Part shown: positions 41,959 to 50,545 of the stretch, piece after piece
How positions within the stretch are numbered: position 1 is the stretch's first letter
How the letters are laid out: each line of letters begins with the position of its first letter
Assembly: GCA_963713085.1 (NCBI GenBank)
Contig: CAVQKQ010000011.1
Location: 1-64,000 of the forward strand
Direction of reading: 5' to 3'
From: PFJX01 sp963713085
GTDB lineage: Bacteria; Pseudomonadota; Gammaproteobacteria; Burkholderiales; Thiobacillaceae
DNA: 64,000 nucleotides
Position numbers and translations under genes: made by a program
The notes under the pieces: model-generated
Database searches by the model: none
What the model saw: the letters and a program-made list of their open reading frames with translations, nothing else
What the model was told of the DNA's origin: nothing

Positions 41959-43509
41959 TCAGGCGTTGAGCGCCACGACGACGGGCACCCCGCCGTCGCT
42001 GTCGGGCTCCACGTTTTCCAGGTTGCGTTCGAGGATTTCCATGGTCGCCCGGCCGACGTAATCGTCGGCGACGCCCCGGCTTTCGTAGGCCTCGAGATAG
42101 GCGCGCCCGATCATCCGGCCCAGGGGCGGCGGGTTGTAGAGCAGCTTCTTGATCAGGAAGGGATTGAGGGTGAGCGGGTCGTAGTCCGCCGGCAGGTAGC
42201 CGTCGGCGACCAGCCGGCGCTCGATGGGCGTCTCGGGCTGGACGCCGATGAAGAAGATGAAGGGCAGGACGTTCTCCCGGCCGAACAGGCCATAGAGATC
42301 GCGGATGCAGGCGATGGTGGCCTTGAGGGTCCGCACCGTCTCGCCCGGCGCGTTGAGGGGCATGTAGAGCTTGACCTGCTGGTCGGTGTAGCCGGCGTCC
42401 TTGAACAGGCGGAAGGCGGCCATCTGCTGTTCCAGGTCGTAGCCGAGGGTCAGGCTGTCGATCACCTCCTGGGTGCCGGTGAAGGACAGGTCGATGCTTT
42501 CCAGCCCGGTCTGAAGCATCTTGGCGGCGATGTCGTGGGTCAGGTGGTTGAGACGGAGATAGCCGGTCCAGCGCACCTTGACGTCGCGCGCGATCATCTC
42601 GTCGAGGATGGCCTCGACATGCCGGGTGCTGCGCAGGGTGGAGCAGAACTGGGCGTCGGTGAACCAGATGTGCCGGACGCCATAGACCTTGCTCAGGGTT
42701 TCAATCTCCTTGGCGACCTCCACCGGGTCGCGGTAGCGCTGGCGCTCGCCCTCGATCTTGTTGTACAGGCAGAAATGGCACTGGAACGGGCAGCCCCGCT
42801 TGGTGTGGACGCCGATGGTGCCGTCCAGGTAGTCGCGGAATCCGGAGAAGATCGATTCGATGTAGCCGAAATCCACCGCCGTCAGCTGGGCCAGGGCGAA
42901 GCTCTCCTCGGCGGGACGATGGATGAGGGCGCCGGCGGGGTCCTTGTACCAGTGATGTCCGGCGGGGGCGTCGAAGCCGTCGACGATGGAAAGCATCGCC
43001 TGTTCGCCCTCGCCGACCACCACCACGGTGTCGTTCGGACACTTCCGGGCGATGTACTTGCCGAAGATGGAAACCGCGGTACCACCCACCACCAGGCGGG
43101 TTTCGGGCAGTAGCCGGCGCGCCATCCGGAGGAAGCCGAAATTGCGCAACCGCGCCATCGCGTAGTCCCAGATGATGCCGATCGCGTCCCAGGCCGCCTT
43201 GACCCGCCGCCACAGGATCGGCGAGTGGTCGAAGCTCATGACCACCTCCAGGGCGTCGTTTTCCGGGTGGGGACCGAAGGTCTGCATGTTGCGCCAGGAG
43301 AAGGCGACCACGTCGGGACGCAATTCCAACAGCCGCTCGCGCAGCCTGGCGCGACGCTGGCCGGGTTCGATCAGCGCCAGATCCAGTATCTCCTGACGCA
43401 GTTCCGGTCGCTGCTTGTGGATGAAGTCGGCGAGATACACCACCCCGCCCGGCCAGATCTTCCAAACCGGCAGGCGTACATACAGGACCGTGCGGACGGG
43501 GTTTGACAT
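41959..43509 (-). CDS. B12-binding-domain radical SAM protein
   Basis: A 516-residue protein with an N-terminal cobalamin-binding-like Rossmann domain (residues ~1-195, ending VVGEGEQAMLSIVDGF) and a radical SAM core with the cluster motif KRGCPFQCHFCLYNK near residue 240. The C-terminal third contains LPFIFFIGVQPETPIE. The architecture is that of BchE/HpnR-like methylases and cyclases. No neighbouring pathway points to a substrate. It is the only minus-strand gene in this part. Confidence 0.86.
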   Translation of the reverse strand: MSNPVRTVLYVRLPVWKIWPGGVVYLADFIHKQRPELRQEILDLALIEPGQRRARLRERLLELRPDVVAFSWRNMQTFGPHPENDALEVVMSFDHSPILWRRVKAAWDAIGIIWDYAMARLRNFGFLRMARRLLPETRLVVGGTAVSIFGKYIARKCPNDTVVVVGEGEQAMLSIVDGFDAPAGHHWYKDPAGALIHRPAEESFALAQLTAVDFGYIESIFSGFRDYLDGTIGVHTKRGCPFQCHFCLYNKIEGERQRYRDPVEVAKEIETLSKVYGVRHIWFTDAQFCSTLRSTRHVEAILDEMIARDVKVRWTGYLRLNHLTHDIAAKMLQTGLESIDLSFTGTQEVIDSLTLGYDLEQQMAAFRLFKDAGYTDQQVKLYMPLNAPGETVRTLKATIACIRDLYGLFGRENVLPFIFFIGVQPETPIERRLVADGYLPADYDPLTLNPFLIKKLLYNPPPLGRMIGRAYLEAYESRGVADDYVGRATMEILERNLENVEPDSDGGVPVVVALNA

Positions 43510-43702
43510 GCGTCAGAGGCTGTTCATGTTTTAGGGCGTCCTTATCGAGGGCCAACCATTGGACGGATTCTATCCCAGGTGTTCGGTGTTGCTTCAGCGC
43601 GTATTTATTGGCCACTTTGCATGAGTCGGAGCGGCTGACGGCCCGCGCTCAGGGAGGAGCGCGAGATAATCCGCGCCATCCCGTCCGTTCATTACCGCGA
43701 TC

Positions 43703-44095
43703 ATGTCTCACGCCACTTTCAAACCCTGTCCCTTCTGCGTCCTGGACCCGGCCCGCATCCTGTCCGAGGACGAGCACACCGTGGTCTACAAGGACGGTTT
43801 TCCTGTCTCGCCCGGCCACACGGTGATCATCCCGCGTCGCCATTTTGCCACCCTGTTCGAGGCCACCGAGGCGGAGCAGCTGGCCCTGCTCAAGGCCCTG
43901 ACTCTGGGCAAGACCCTCCTGGACGAGCGGCACCGGCCGGACGGCTACAACATCGGCATCAACCACGGCCCGGCCGGGGGCCAGTCGGTTCCGCACCTGC
44001 ATATCCACCTGATCCCCCGCTACCGGGGCGACAAGGAAGACCCCCGGGGCGGGGTGCGCTGGATATTGCCGGACAAGGCCAGGTATTGGGCGTAG
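43703..44095 (+). CDS. HIT family hydrolase
   Basis: A 130-residue protein with the histidine triad HLHIHLIP (about residues 97-104) and a zinc-type CPFC near the N-terminus. HIT proteins act on nucleotide phosphoramidates or dinucleoside polyphosphates. YNIGINHGPAGGQSVPHLHI is typical of the Hit-like branch. It is followed after 10 nt by a pseudouridine synthase gene. Confidence 0.93.
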   Translation: MSHATFKPCPFCVLDPARILSEDEHTVVYKDGFPVSPGHTVIIPRRHFATLFEATEAEQLALLKALTLGKTLLDERHRPDGYNIGINHGPAGGQSVPHLHIHLIPRYRGDKEDPRGGVRWILPDKARYWA

Positions 44096-44105
44096 CAGGC
44101 TGGCG

Positions 44106-44762
44106 ATGCCCGAGGCCATGGCTGGACTGAACATCGTCCATGCAGACGACGCCCTGCTGGTGCTGGACAAACCTTCCGGCCTGCTGGCGGTGCCGGGGCG
44201 GGGGCCGGACAAGCAGGACTGTTTGAGCGTTCGGGCCAGTGCGCGGTTTCCCGATGCCCTGGTCGTGCACCGGCTGGACATGGCCACCTCGGGCCTGATG
44301 GCGATGGCCCGGGGCGCCGAGGTCCAGCGCGTCCTGAGCATGGCCTTCGCCGCGCGCCGGGTGAGAAAGCGTTATCTGGCGGTGGTGGGCGGGGTACTGG
44401 CGGTGCCGGCGGACAGCCTGGACGGCTGGGGCGAAATCGACCTGCCCATCATCGTCGACTGGCCCAACCGGCCCCTGCGCATGATCGATCACCAGCGCGG
44501 CAAGCCCAGCGTCACCCGCTGGCGGGTGTTGTCGGCCGAGGCGGATGCCACCCGCCTGGAACTGGAACCCGTCACCGGCCGCTCCCACCAGTTGCGCGTC
44601 CACCTGGCCGCCCTGGGCCACCCCATCCTGGGGGACGAGCTCTATGCGCCGCCAAGCGTGAGGGACCGGACCAATCGCCTGTTGCTCCATGCCGCCACCC
44701 TGGGACTGGCCCACCCCGTGACCGGGGAATGGCTGGACTTCGAGAGCCCGGCACCGTTCTGA
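44106..44762 (+). CDS. rluA: RluA-family RNA pseudouridine synthase
   Basis: A 218-residue enzyme without S4 domain, the size of E. coli RluA. LLVLDKPSGLLAVPGRGP, the catalytic-Asp motif VVHRLDMATSGLM and LEPVTGRSHQLRVHL are present. RluA modifies 23S rRNA U746 and some tRNAs at U32; target assignment here is by family only. Confidence 0.88.
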   Translation: MPEAMAGLNIVHADDALLVLDKPSGLLAVPGRGPDKQDCLSVRASARFPDALVVHRLDMATSGLMAMARGAEVQRVLSMAFAARRVRKRYLAVVGGVLAVPADSLDGWGEIDLPIIVDWPNRPLRMIDHQRGKPSVTRWRVLSAEADATRLELEPVTGRSHQLRVHLAALGHPILGDELYAPPSVRDRTNRLLLHAATLGLAHPVTGEWLDFESPAPF

Positions 44763-44814
44763 ACAGGGCGGGCCAAGGCTAGAATTGTCGGGTTCCAGCC
44801 AGCCGATTGCCGCC

Positions 44815-45144
44815 ATGAAATTCCAACATCTCCCCATGGGCGCCCGCTTCGAATATGAGGGCAAGGTCTATGTGAAGACCGGCCCCATGACCGCCGCCTC
44901 GGAGCAGGGCGGCCAGCGCATGATTCCCCGTTTCGCGGTGCTGAAGCCTTTGGATGGCCCGGTCGCGGAACCACCCAAACCGGATCGCCGGCTGGACGAG
45001 GCGGCTGTGATGGCGGCGTTCGCCCGGTTTTACGGGGATTGTGCCCACCTGTTGTACGGGGACGAGTCCGACGTGGATAAGGCGCGGGCGTCGCGGGCGG
45101 CACTGGAAGCGGCGCGGGAACGGTTCCTGGCGGATTTGGAATAG
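44815..45144 (+). CDS. Conserved hypothetical protein
   Basis: A 109-residue soluble protein. The first half (MKFQHLPMGARFEYEGKVYV, TGPMTAASEQGGQRMIPRFA) is a small beta-rich region seen in many betaproteobacterial proteins; the second half is helical (FARFYGDCAHLLYG). No function recognised. Confidence 0.75.
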   Translation: MKFQHLPMGARFEYEGKVYVKTGPMTAASEQGGQRMIPRFAVLKPLDGPVAEPPKPDRRLDEAAVMAAFARFYGDCAHLLYGDESDVDKARASRAALEAARERFLADLE

Positions 45145-45190
45145 CGGCGTGGGGCTGTTAAAAAAACATTACTGGATGCTTCGGGTGATC

Positions 45191-45255
45191 CGCGACCGGT
45201 CCGGTCGCGGCCCTCTCCCCTGACCCTCCCCCGGCGGGGGAGGGGGGTGTGAGCC
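45191..45255. repeat. Intergenic palindromes including a 39-bp-family relative
   Basis: CGCGACCGG-t-CCGGTCGCG (45191-45209) is a 9-bp perfect inverted repeat. It is followed by CCCTCTCCCC and a 9-bp stem CCCTCCCCC/GGGGGAGGG (45224-45244), the same style of repeat as in ygiQ and hsdR, here outside genes between two convergent genes. Confidence 0.75.
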
Positions 45256-45277
45256 AGTCGGTTCCGACAGGCTGCGT

Positions 45278-45859
45278 CTAGCGGGCCTTGCCCGCCGCCG
45301 TGGCTTCCGGCACTTCGTTCAGCTTGCCGGAGCCCACGTCGTAGATGTAGCCGTAGATGGGAATGTCGCCCGGCACCAGGGGATGGTTGCGGATGCGTTG
45401 CACGTCCTCAAGCACGCTCTTCTCCTGGTTGGCGATGGTCAGCCAGCTGACGTGCTCGCCTTCCGGGGAGCCGCCGCCGCCGCCCGCGTCATGCCAGCCG
45501 GAGGCGTCGACGCTGGCGGCCTTCAGGCTGCTGCGCAGCAGCTTGCGCATCACGTCGTCAGTGAAGGTCTGCATCCCGCAGTCGGTGTGGTGGATGACGA
45601 ACCACTCCTTGGTGCCCAGCAGCTTGTAGGAGATCACCAGGGAACGGATGGCATCGTCGCTGGCCCGGCCGCCGGCATTGCGGACCACGTGGGCATCGCC
45701 TTCCGCCAGGCCGGCGTACTTGGCCGGGTCCAGGCGGGCATCCATGCAGGTCAAGATGGCGAACCGCCGGCCAGGCGGCATGGGCAGCTTGCCTTTGTCG
45801 CCGAACGTCGAAACATAGCCAAGGTTCGCGGTCAGGACTTCGTCCAGAACTTTGCTCAT
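45278..45859 (-). CDS. Beta-class carbonic anhydrase family protein
   Basis: A 193-residue enzyme that would interconvert CO2 and bicarbonate. Zinc ligands and the Asp-Arg dyad are visible in ILTCMDARLDP (Cys, Asp, Arg) and FVIHHTDCGMQTF (His, Cys). The Met at 45859 gives a normal length; the preceding 59 residues of the open frame are not conserved. A six-residue Gly stretch in the loop GGGGGSPEG is unusual but harmless. Confidence 0.92.
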   Translation of the reverse strand: MSKVLDEVLTANLGYVSTFGDKGKLPMPPGRRFAILTCMDARLDPAKYAGLAEGDAHVVRNAGGRASDDAIRSLVISYKLLGTKEWFVIHHTDCGMQTFTDDVMRKLLRSSLKAASVDASGWHDAGGGGGSPEGEHVSWLTIANQEKSVLEDVQRIRNHPLVPGDIPIYGYIYDVGSGKLNEVPEATAAGKAR

Positions 45860-46143
45860 AACAGTCTCCTTCTCTCGACTCGATGCCGCACTGGTTTGGC
45901 ACGGGCGCCTGCGCGACATGGGATAGCCCGTGATGCCGTACCGGGAACCGGTTCTGCGACCCCGGTGACACGCAGTTTTGTATATGCAGTATAGGTTTCG
46001 CTCACGGGGATATAACCATGAGCAGCGTGGTGTCACGATGTGACTTCAATATGTGTGCGCTTGACGTCTGACCATATCCGTACTGTCATCACGGGCATGT
46101 AAATGCTGGTACCTTCGATACATGACCCTTCGAGGCGCGTCCG

Positions 46144-46506
46144 ATGCAGACAATGGCTAGCAAATCGCTCCTGTCGGCCCTGGCAGGCCTGCTGTTTTCA
46201 CTGTCTGTGTCGGCCGCCGGCTATCAGGGCAACGACGGCAGCGTGATCCTGCGCATGTGCAAGGGTGCGGACAGGGTGCGGGCCCTTTCGGTGATGTGCC
46301 ACAGCTACCTGAACGGCTATCTGGATGCCGCCCACCACTATGGCAAGGGCAAGACGTCTTTCTGCCTTAAAGAGGGCGACAAGGAGCAGATGCCCAACGC
46401 CCTGGTGGAATGGATCGGCGCCCATCCCGAGAGCGAAAAGCAGCCTGCGGGCCTGGTGCTGGAAAAGGTTCTGAAGGCGCGTTTCCCCTGCAAGGGCAGG
46501 AAGTAG
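46144..46506 (+). CDS. Exported Rap1a/Tai-like protein
   Basis: A 120-residue protein with a signal peptide (cleavage near VSAAG). Mature part: a four-Cys alpha-helical pattern, LRMCKGADRVRALSVMCHSY, TSFCLKEGDKEQ and ARFPCKGRK, as in Rap1a/Tai proteins. Proven members protect against type VI amidase effectors in the periplasm, but many orphan members exist; no effector gene is near. It ends directly before truC. Confidence 0.78.
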   Translation: MQTMASKSLLSALAGLLFSLSVSAAGYQGNDGSVILRMCKGADRVRALSVMCHSYLNGYLDAAHHYGKGKTSFCLKEGDKEQMPNALVEWIGAHPESEKQPAGLVLEKVLKARFPCKGRK

Positions 46507-47274
46507 GTGCCAGAGCCTAGGGACGCGCTTCCCGTCCTGTACCGTGACGAGGCGTTGATCGCCGTGCACAAGCCCTCGGGCCTGCTGGTGCACCGGACCA
46601 ATCTGGACCGCCACGAAACCCGGTTTGCCCTGCAGATACTGCGCGACCGGATCCATCAGCCCGTGTGGCCGGTGCATCGCCTGGACAAGGGCACTTCCGG
46701 CCTGCTGCTGTTCGCCCTGGACCGGGACGTGGGGCGGGCGCTTGGCGGCCAGTTCGAACGGGGCGAAGTCGAGAAGACCTATCTGGCGGTGGTGCGGGGC
46801 CATCCGCCGGAGGCGGGTGAGATCGACCATGCCTTGCCGCCCATGGCGGACGAATATGCCAGTCGGGGGCCGGAACGGCACAAGCCCCAGTCCGCCTTGA
46901 CCCGCTATCGGCGGCTGGCCACGGTGGAACTGCCCTATGCTGTGGACCGCTATCCCACCAGCCGCTACGCCCTGGTGCAGCTGTCTCCCCGCACCGGCCG
47001 TTGGCACCAGTTGCGCCGCCACATGAAGCACCTTGCCCATCCCGTCATCGGCGACGCCACCCACGGCAAGGGCCGCCACAACCGCCTGTTCCAGACCCTG
47101 TTCGGCTGTCACCGGCTGTTGCTGGCGGCGGTTGAAATGCGCCTGGCCCATCCGGTGAGCGGGGCGCCCTTGCTGCTGGAAGCGCCTCTGGCGCCGGACT
47201 TCGCGGCCGTGCTGGTGCAGCTTGGCTGGCTCGATGCGCTGCCGGTCGCCTGGCGTCCGGAGCAGGCCCTGTAG
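46507..47274 (+). CDS. truC: tRNA pseudouridine(65) synthase TruC-like
   Basis: A 255-residue RluA-superfamily enzyme with the catalytic WPVHRLDKGTSGLLLF and the TruC signature RTGRWHQLRRHMKHLAHPVI, GDATHGKGRHNRLF. It modifies U65 in some tRNAs. The start is a GTG immediately after the upstream stop. Confidence 0.9.
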   Translation: MPEPRDALPVLYRDEALIAVHKPSGLLVHRTNLDRHETRFALQILRDRIHQPVWPVHRLDKGTSGLLLFALDRDVGRALGGQFERGEVEKTYLAVVRGHPPEAGEIDHALPPMADEYASRGPERHKPQSALTRYRRLATVELPYAVDRYPTSRYALVQLSPRTGRWHQLRRHMKHLAHPVIGDATHGKGRHNRLFQTLFGCHRLLLAAVEMRLAHPVSGAPLLLEAPLAPDFAAVLVQLGWLDALPVAWRPEQAL

Positions 47275-47305
47275 AATGCCGGCCTGATCGCGATTTTGCC
47301 CGACC

Positions 47306-47623
47306 ATGGACAACGAACCCGAAGAGCTCCTGCGCGCCAAACTCAATGCCGAGACCGGCAGGCTGACCTGGAACGAACTGGAATGCCACTTCGCCCGGGG
47401 CGTGGTGATCAGGGTGACGGGTAACCTGGATCTGGTGGAGGTGGCCCTGGCCATGGCCAGGGACGACAAGGCCGCCATCGAGGCCTGGCTGGCCCGGAGT
47501 GACATCGCACGGGCCACCTCGGAAGAGGCCCTGCTGTGGCACGCGCAGCAGAGCCAGTTCTGGGCCGTGGTGGCGGCACCCTGGGTGCTCATCCAGGAAA
47601 TTTCCGCCCGTCTCGACGCCTGA
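47306..47623 (+). CDS. DUF2288 family protein
   Basis: A 105-residue protein: LRAKLNAETGRLTWNELECH, FARGVVIRVTGNLDLVEVAL and QFWAVVAAPWVLIQEI match DUF2288. No function known. Confidence 0.88.
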   Translation: MDNEPEELLRAKLNAETGRLTWNELECHFARGVVIRVTGNLDLVEVALAMARDDKAAIEAWLARSDIARATSEEALLWHAQQSQFWAVVAAPWVLIQEISARLDA

Positions 47624-47655
47624 TTTCCCTGCCCCTTTAAACTTTTACTACCCCC

Positions 47656-48204
47656 ATGGCCCTCAAAGCAACCATCTTCAAAGCCGACCTCCAGATCGCC
47701 GACATGGACCGCAATTATTACGGCGATCACAGCCTGACCCTGGCCCGGCACCCTTCCGAGACCGACGAGCGCATGATGGTGCGCCTGCTGGCCTTCTGCC
47801 TGTTCGCCCACGGGCAGCTGGGATTCGGCAAGGGCCTGTGCGTGGATGACGAGCCGGATCTGTGGCGCAAGGACCTGACCGGGGCCATAGAACTGTGGAT
47901 CGACGTGGGCCTGCCGGACGAGAAATGGACCCGCAAGGCCTGCGGCCGGTCGTCCCGGGTGGTGGTGGTGAGCTACGGCGCCCGCACCGCAGACATCTGG
48001 TGGGAACAGAACCGGGGCAAGCTGGAACGCCAGACCAACCTGACCGTCATCAACCTGCCGCCGGCGGCCAGCCAGGCCCTGACCGCCCTGGCCAACCGCA
48101 CCATGCGCCTGCAATGCACCATCCAGGACGGCCAGGTCTGGCTCACGGACGGGCAGGAAACGGTGCACCTGGAGCCGGTGGTGTTGCTGGCCCCCAACCC
48201 TTAG
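47656..48204 (+). CDS. yaeQ: YaeQ family protein
   Basis: A 182-residue protein of the YaeQ family, which has a PD-(D/E)xK-like fold: MALKATIFKADLQIADMDRN, HPSETDERMMVRLLAFCLFA and IELWIDVGLPDEKWTRKACG. E. coli YaeQ was once linked to suppression of RfaH loss; its activity is unknown. Confidence 0.93.
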   Translation: MALKATIFKADLQIADMDRNYYGDHSLTLARHPSETDERMMVRLLAFCLFAHGQLGFGKGLCVDDEPDLWRKDLTGAIELWIDVGLPDEKWTRKACGRSSRVVVVSYGARTADIWWEQNRGKLERQTNLTVINLPPAASQALTALANRTMRLQCTIQDGQVWLTDGQETVHLEPVVLLAPNP

Positions 48205-48211
48205 GAACCTC

Positions 48212-48430
48212 ATGGAAAACAGTGAATTTCAACTGCGCGGCGAATTCGTCGAATTGTGCAACCTGCTCAAGCTCACCGGCGTGGCGGAAAGCGGCGGCCG
48301 GGGCAAGGCCCTGGTGGCGGAGGGCGGGGTGACCGTGGACGGCAAGCCGGAGAGCCGCAAGACCGCCAAGATCCGCGCCGGCCAGGTGGTGGAATGCCAG
48401 GGAGTGCGAATCTCGGTCGTCGCCTCCTGA
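48212..48430 (+). CDS. S4-domain RNA-binding protein (YbcJ-like)
   Basis: A 72-residue protein made of one S4 domain: FVELCNLLKLTGVAESGGRG, VAEGGVTVDGKPESRKTAKI. Likely binds structured RNA. It follows yaeQ by 7 nt. Confidence 0.88.
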   Translation: MENSEFQLRGEFVELCNLLKLTGVAESGGRGKALVAEGGVTVDGKPESRKTAKIRAGQVVECQGVRISVVAS

Positions 48431-48446
48431 GGACTGTCGCCAAGCT

Positions 48447-49091
48447 ATGAACTTCCTCGCCCACTGCTACCTGGCCGGCTCCGATGCGGCGTTGCGGGTG
48501 GGCGGCATGATGGGGGATTTCGTGAAGGGGCCGTTGCCCGCCGGCCTGCCCTCCGACCTGGCCGCCGGGGTCTGGCTGCACCGGCGCATCGACAGCTTCA
48601 CCGACGCCCACCCCCTGTTCCGGCGCAGCCGGGAACGGGTGAGCCCGGCGCGGCGCCGCTACGCCGGCATCATGGTGGACCTGTTCTACGATCATTTCCT
48701 GGCATCGCGCTGGGAGCGGCTGCATCACCAGCCCCTGGCGGCATACACGGCAGAGGTTTACGACCTGCTGGCCCGGCGTGCCGAAGACCTTCCCGAACGG
48801 CTGGCGGGCCTTCTGCCGCATATGCGCGGCGACGACTGGCTGGCGTCCTACGCGGAAGCGGATTATGTGGGACTGGCCCTGGACCGCATGGCGCACCACC
48901 GCTTGCGCCAACCCAATGGCCTGGGCGGGGCGGTGGCGGAATTGCTGGCGGACTACCAGGGGTTCGAGTCGGATTTCCTGGAATTCCTGCCGGACGTGGC
49001 GGAGCGGTCCGCCGCCCTGGCGATGGACTTGAAGGACGGGATGGGAACGCCTTGGCGCCATCCCGATCCCATGGAATCTGTTTTACCCTAA
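48447..49091 (+). CDS. acpH: Acyl carrier protein phosphodiesterase
   Basis: A 214-residue AcpH/DUF479 protein that would remove phosphopantetheine from ACP. MNFLAHCYLAG with the conserved His, GGMMGDFVKGPL, GVWLHRRIDSFTDAHPL and MVDLFYDHFLA hold the metal-binding Asp and His residues of this HD-like family. Confidence 0.93.
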   Translation: MNFLAHCYLAGSDAALRVGGMMGDFVKGPLPAGLPSDLAAGVWLHRRIDSFTDAHPLFRRSRERVSPARRRYAGIMVDLFYDHFLASRWERLHHQPLAAYTAEVYDLLARRAEDLPERLAGLLPHMRGDDWLASYAEADYVGLALDRMAHHRLRQPNGLGGAVAELLADYQGFESDFLEFLPDVAERSAALAMDLKDGMGTPWRHPDPMESVLP

Positions 49092-49124
49092 CGACAATCC
49101 AACCAAGCAGCGGAGACAGGAAGC

Positions 49125-49529
49125 ATGGACCCGAACCCCAACCCGGAAAACATTCGGCCCACCCAGGGCATGATCACCCTGACCCACGTGATCTATGGCC
49201 TCCATACCTTCAGCGCCTTGGTGGGCCTGGTGAGCGCGGCCTTCGTCGTCACCGCATTCCTGACCGGCTGGCCGTCCATCATCGCCGTGGTGCTCAACTA
49301 CATGAACCAGCGCGAGGTGCGCGGCAGCTACCTGGAGTCCCATTTCCGCTGGCAGATCCGGACCTTCTGGTTCGCCCTGCTTTGGGTGCTGGTGGCGGGG
49401 GCGTTGGCCTTGACCTTCATCGGCATCCCGTTTGCCGTTCTGGTGGCATTGGCAGCGGGCCTCTGGGTGCTCTACCGCATCGCCAGGGGCTGGAGCGTGC
49501 TGGCGGCGGAACGGGCCATCGTGTTTTGA
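49125..49529 (+). CDS. DUF4870-like membrane protein
   Basis: A 134-residue protein with three membrane segments (HTFSALVGLVSAAFVVTAFL, a long central one and FIGIPFAVLVALAAGLWVLY) and RGSYLESHFRWQIRTFWFA between them. Function unknown. A terminator follows. Confidence 0.82.
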   Translation: MDPNPNPENIRPTQGMITLTHVIYGLHTFSALVGLVSAAFVVTAFLTGWPSIIAVVLNYMNQREVRGSYLESHFRWQIRTFWFALLWVLVAGALALTFIGIPFAVLVALAAGLWVLYRIARGWSVLAAERAIVF

Positions 49530-49538
49530 CGATGCGCG

Positions 49539-49560
49539 CCCGCCCCGCGTCGGGGCGGGT
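49539..49560. terminator. Terminator between convergent genes
   Basis: CCCGCCCCG and CGGGGCGGG form a 9-bp stem around CGT, followed by a short T tract, between the DUF4870-like gene and the minus-strand gene at 49572. Confidence 0.8.
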
Positions 49561-49571
49561 TTGGGACGACC

Positions 49572-49919
49572 CTAGTGGATCACGATGGGCGGCAGGTTGA
49601 TGCCTATCGTCAACGAGGGGCTGTCCGGATAACCGTAGTAGGACGGACCATAGACCGCGGGCCCGTAGTAGGTGGGGGGGCCGTACACCACGGGCGGACC
49701 ATAGATCACCACCCGGTCACGTCCCCTGATGTAGCGGTGGCCATCCCAGCGCCAGTCGCGGTGGTTGTCCCACTGATTGCGATGTTCCCAACCACGATCA
49801 CGCTGGTCCCAGCGGGGGCCATCGTTCCAGTCCCGATCCCGTGCCGAGGCGCCGGTGGGGATGGACAGCACGGCCAAACCGAGCATTGCGGCCATCAAGG
49901 CATTCGATTTCAGTTTCAT
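49572..49919 (-). CDS. Exported Tyr/Pro/Gly-rich protein
   Basis: A 115-residue protein with a signal peptide (cleavage near GASA), a charged Arg/Asp/Trp-rich middle (RDWNDGPRWDQRDRGWEHRN) and a low-complexity YGPP/YYGP tail. Similar small exported proteins are common in betaproteobacteria and have no assigned role. A ~300-nt gap upstream holds no gene; its only notable feature is several short direct C/G tracts. Confidence 0.75.
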   Translation of the reverse strand: MKLKSNALMAAMLGLAVLSIPTGASARDRDWNDGPRWDQRDRGWEHRNQWDNHRDWRWDGHRYIRGRDRVVIYGPPVVYGPPTYYGPAVYGPSYYGYPDSPSLTIGINLPPIVIH

Positions 49920-50215
49920 GATTTGCTCCTTCCGTCTAAGGGGGACTGACCAATGAGTCGTATTGCATGTCCCCGGTAAGTTCATGTTAGGAAGGGAAGG
50001 CGGGGCCAGGGGTTACCAAACGTAACGGTGTGTAACATCGACTTCTACGGGCCGATGGGGAACTCGGATGGCTGCCATTCAGACTAATGTTGGCTTCAGT
50101 GGTCGAGGCTTTGGGGCGGCAGGATTCGGGGCACACCGCAGCCCTGAAGGCTGCACGGTCCGGCCCGGTCGGAAGGGGGATTCCTTGGTGGTTATATCTG
50201 AGCGGGGAACATGCC

Positions 50216-50539
50216 ATGACATATCGAGCCCTCATGCTTATCGCGTTGTTCAGCAGCGCCGCCTGCGCCCAGATCCCTCGGAACGAACCCCTCCCAGTCC
50301 GCGTTATTGTTCGCTTTCACCATGCCACGCCGGGGGCCGAGAGAGGCCTGCTTGACCAACTATCGGAGGTTGCGGGTGTCGGTGTACGCTTTGTCACTGC
50401 GGTTTCGGATCGGGAGTACGCCTATCTGTTGACGTGTACCCCCTCGGATCCGGTCTGTCGGCGGGCGATCGCTTCATTGGGTGCATGGCCGCGGATCGAG
50501 CGGATCGACTTGGATGCATTAAAACGAATTCAACAGTGA
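50216..50539 (+). CDS. Exported protein resembling a stand-alone S8 propeptide (I9-like)
   Basis: A 107-residue protein with a signal peptide (MTYRALMLIALFSSAACAQ; the Cys could also be a lipobox, though weak). The mature part reads PVRVIVRFHHATPGAERGLL, GVGVRFVTAVSDREYAYLLT, which has the shape of the subtilisin propeptide/inhibitor I9 fold. It lies 6 nt upstream of an S8 protease gene, whose own N-terminal region is similar (EARVIVKFKEDATE). I infer that it acts as an extra folding aid or inhibitor of that protease. GGGGA precedes the start. Confidence 0.65.
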   Translation: MTYRALMLIALFSSAACAQIPRNEPLPVRVIVRFHHATPGAERGLLDQLSEVAGVGVRFVTAVSDREYAYLLTCTPSDPVCRRAIASLGAWPRIERIDLDALKRIQQ

Positions 50540-50545
50540 GGATTT

